Assembly: GCA_937874275.1 (NCBI GenBank)
Contig: CALNAU010000125.1
Coordinates: forward strand, 1 to 6,488
Origin: an uncultured Clostridia bacterium
Lineage (GTDB): Bacteria; Bacillota; Clostridia; Christensenellales; Aristaeellaceae
Direction: 5' to 3'
Length of the DNA stretch: 6,488 nt
Shown: piece by piece, positions 5,269 to 6,488 of the stretch
Layout of the letters: the number at the start of each line of letters is the position of its first letter
Position numbering within the stretch: position 1 is the first letter of the stretch
The notes under the pieces: model-generated
What the model was told of the DNA's origin: nothing
What the model saw: only the letters and a program-made list of their open reading frames with translations
Databases searched by the model: none
Program-made: the position numbers and the translations under genes

Positions 5269-6483
5269 ATGAAAATATCCCTCACACAGACCCACCAATG
5301 GGTGAAGGAAGAGCTGGCACGCTGCGTGTCCTTCTGGCTGAACAACGGCATGGACGCGGTGCATGGCGGCGTATACACTTGTCTGGATCGCAAGGGGGAG
5401 GTGTTTTCCACCGACAAAAGCGTGTGGATGCAAGGCCGCTGCGCCTGGACATTCGCCCGCCTGTGCGCGCAGTATGGCATCAAGGAAGAGTGGATGCGCG
5501 CGGCGGTAAGCTGCCTGCAATTCATGGAAGACCATTGCATCAACCGTGAGATGGGCGGCCGCATGTACTTCACCGTTACCAAGGATGGCAAGCCCCTGCG
5601 CCAGCGCCGATATAACTTCAGCGAGGGCTTCTACGCCATGGCCAACGCGGAGTATTATGGCCTGACCGGCAAGCAGGAGCACCTGGACCGCGCGCGCCGC
5701 GCCTACAACCTGATATGGGATTTGAACCATGGCCTGATTGCTGACCCAACGGGCATGGGCCCCAAGACCATTGCCGCCACCCGCACCGGGCGGGCATTGG
5801 CCGACCCCATGATTTATCTGAACCTCACTGCCACGCTGCGGCGGGTTGACCCGGATTGGGCGGATACTTACGACCAGCGTGCAAAACAGTGTGTGAGCGA
5901 TATCTTCACCTACCATCGCAAGCCCGATATGCACTGCACGCTGGAAACCGTGGGCCCGGGTGGCGAGTTCATGGATGAATTCACCGCCGGCCGCGTGGTC
6001 AACCCGGGGCATGTGATTGAGTGCAGCTGGTTTTTGATGGAGGAGGCCGAGCGGCTGCACGACAACCAGTTGATGGAGGATACCCTGTCCATGTACCGGG
6101 ATGCCATAGAGGCCGGGTGGGACAAGGAGTATGGCGGCCTGCTGTACTTCCTGGATTGCCTGGGCAAGCCGCCCGAGGCCTACGAGCATGATATGAAGCT
6201 GTGGTGGCCGCACAACGAGGGCATGATTGCCTCGCTGATGGCCTACCGCCATACGGGGGACGAGTATTACCTGCGCTGGTTTAACAAGCTGCTGGCCTAC
6301 TGCCAGACCTACTTCAGCGACCCGGAGTATGGTGAATGGTATGGCTACCTGCGCCGGGACGGCAAGCCCACCGAGCCGCCCTGCAAAGGCAGCACGTTCA
6401 AGGGCCCCTTCCATCTGCCCCGTATGCTGATGATGCTGGACAGCATGCTGGAGGAACTGACCAAAGAAAAAGAGCAGGTCTGA
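5269..6483 (+). CDS. N-acylglucosamine 2-epimerase (AGE/renin-binding protein family)
   Basis: A 404-aa cytoplasmic (alpha/alpha)6-barrel sugar epimerase/isomerase, the usual AGE length. The likely reaction is reversible ManNAc to GlcNAc, using the ManNAc released by the lyase. Family features, in order: Arg57 in VWMQGRCAW, RRYNFSEGFYAMANAEYY (113-130), His248 in VNPGHVIECSW, His315 in LWWPHNEG, and His382 in FKGPFHLPR. His248 and His382 match the two general acid/base histidines known in AGE enzymes. The family also holds cellobiose 2-epimerases and mannose/sulfoquinovose-type isomerases; the FKGPFHLPR ending is closest to AGE in my reading, but motifs alone do not settle the substrate. The frame extends upstream to 5143, but ATG 5269 with AAGGAG at 5257-5262 is preferred because the longer start lies inside the regulator gene. 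It ends with TGA 5 bases before the window edge, so the rest of this transcript is not visible. Confidence 0.88.
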   Translation: MKISLTQTHQWVKEELARCVSFWLNNGMDAVHGGVYTCLDRKGEVFSTDKSVWMQGRCAWTFARLCAQYGIKEEWMRAAVSCLQFMEDHCINREMGGRMYFTVTKDGKPLRQRRYNFSEGFYAMANAEYYGLTGKQEHLDRARRAYNLIWDLNHGLIADPTGMGPKTIAATRTGRALADPMIYLNLTATLRRVDPDWADTYDQRAKQCVSDIFTYHRKPDMHCTLETVGPGGEFMDEFTAGRVVNPGHVIECSWFLMEEAERLHDNQLMEDTLSMYRDAIEAGWDKEYGGLLYFLDCLGKPPEAYEHDMKLWWPHNEGMIASLMAYRHTGDEYYLRWFNKLLAYCQTYFSDPEYGEWYGYLRRDGKPTEPPCKGSTFKGPFHLPRMLMMLDSMLEELTKEKEQV

Positions 6484-6488
6484 GCCTG

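Noticed and set aside
4641..5591. A 316-codon open frame on the minus strand opposite the regulator and epimerase start
   Set aside because: It spans the junction of two well-supported plus-strand genes, has no convincing ribosome binding site that I can see, and its translation resembles no family.
5197..6414. A 405-codon open frame on the minus strand opposite the epimerase gene
   Set aside because: It is fully antisense to a gene with clear family motifs and a good ribosome binding site. Long antisense frames are expected from codon bias in GC-rich DNA, and the translation shows no recognisable domain.
1..6488. CRISPR arrays, tRNA or rRNA genes, insertion sequences, phage genes
   Set aside because: I saw no regularly spaced repeats, no tRNA-like cloverleaf, no transposase or integrase frames and no terminal inverted repeats; nearly all sequence is taken up by the operons described.

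Overview
The window looks like part of a chromosome from a Gram-positive bacterium of the Clostridia type (Bacillota). This rests on strong AAGGAGG-type ribosome binding sites a few bases before most starts, a CUT1 sugar ABC importer without its own ATPase, a FadR-type GntR regulator and the style of the signal peptide. The genes are visibly GC-rich and the 4381-4470 intergenic stretch is AT-rich. The taxonomic call is inference; there is no rRNA or other marker gene here. Stop codons of all three kinds are used.

Layout. Positions 1-174 (+) hold the C-terminus of a phosphodiester glycosidase (NAGPA-like) protein, ending at a hairpin terminator (195-229). Because of its symmetry, the same hairpin can also end the converging minus-strand operon. 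That operon reads right to left: a sugar-binding protein (3040-4311, interrupted by an in-frame TGA), a strong hairpin (2985-3026), a MalF-type permease (2065-2967), a MalG-type permease (1221-2054) and an N-acetylneuraminate lyase-like aldolase (247-1185). Positions 4312-4565 form a compact divergent control region. Rightward from it run a FadR-subfamily GntR regulator (4566-5258) and, 10 bases later, an N-acylglucosamine 2-epimerase family protein (5269-6483). No ATPase, kinase, deacetylase or deaminase gene is present in the window.

How the genes fit together (inference from families). The binding protein and two permeases import a sugar or small glycan, probably with a shared MsmX/MsmK-type ATPase encoded elsewhere. 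The lyase would cleave N-acetylneuraminate (Neu5Ac) to ManNAc and pyruvate, and the epimerase would convert ManNAc to GlcNAc. The regulator probably controls both transcripts in response to a pathway metabolite. The likeliest reading is a sialic acid catabolic locus of the lyase plus AGE-type epimerase kind rather than the NanE/NanK kind. The substrate is not proven by sequence.

The most notable points are the single in-frame TGA in an otherwise intact binding-protein gene, consensus divergent promoters carrying TGCG/CGCA-containing inverted or direct repeats that could be the regulator's operators, a perfect 14-bp hairpin after the binding-protein gene, and a Ser-to-Gly change at a substrate-side-chain position of the lyase. 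I see no evidence for a wholly undescribed system; this is a recognisable sugar-catabolism locus with some unusual details.
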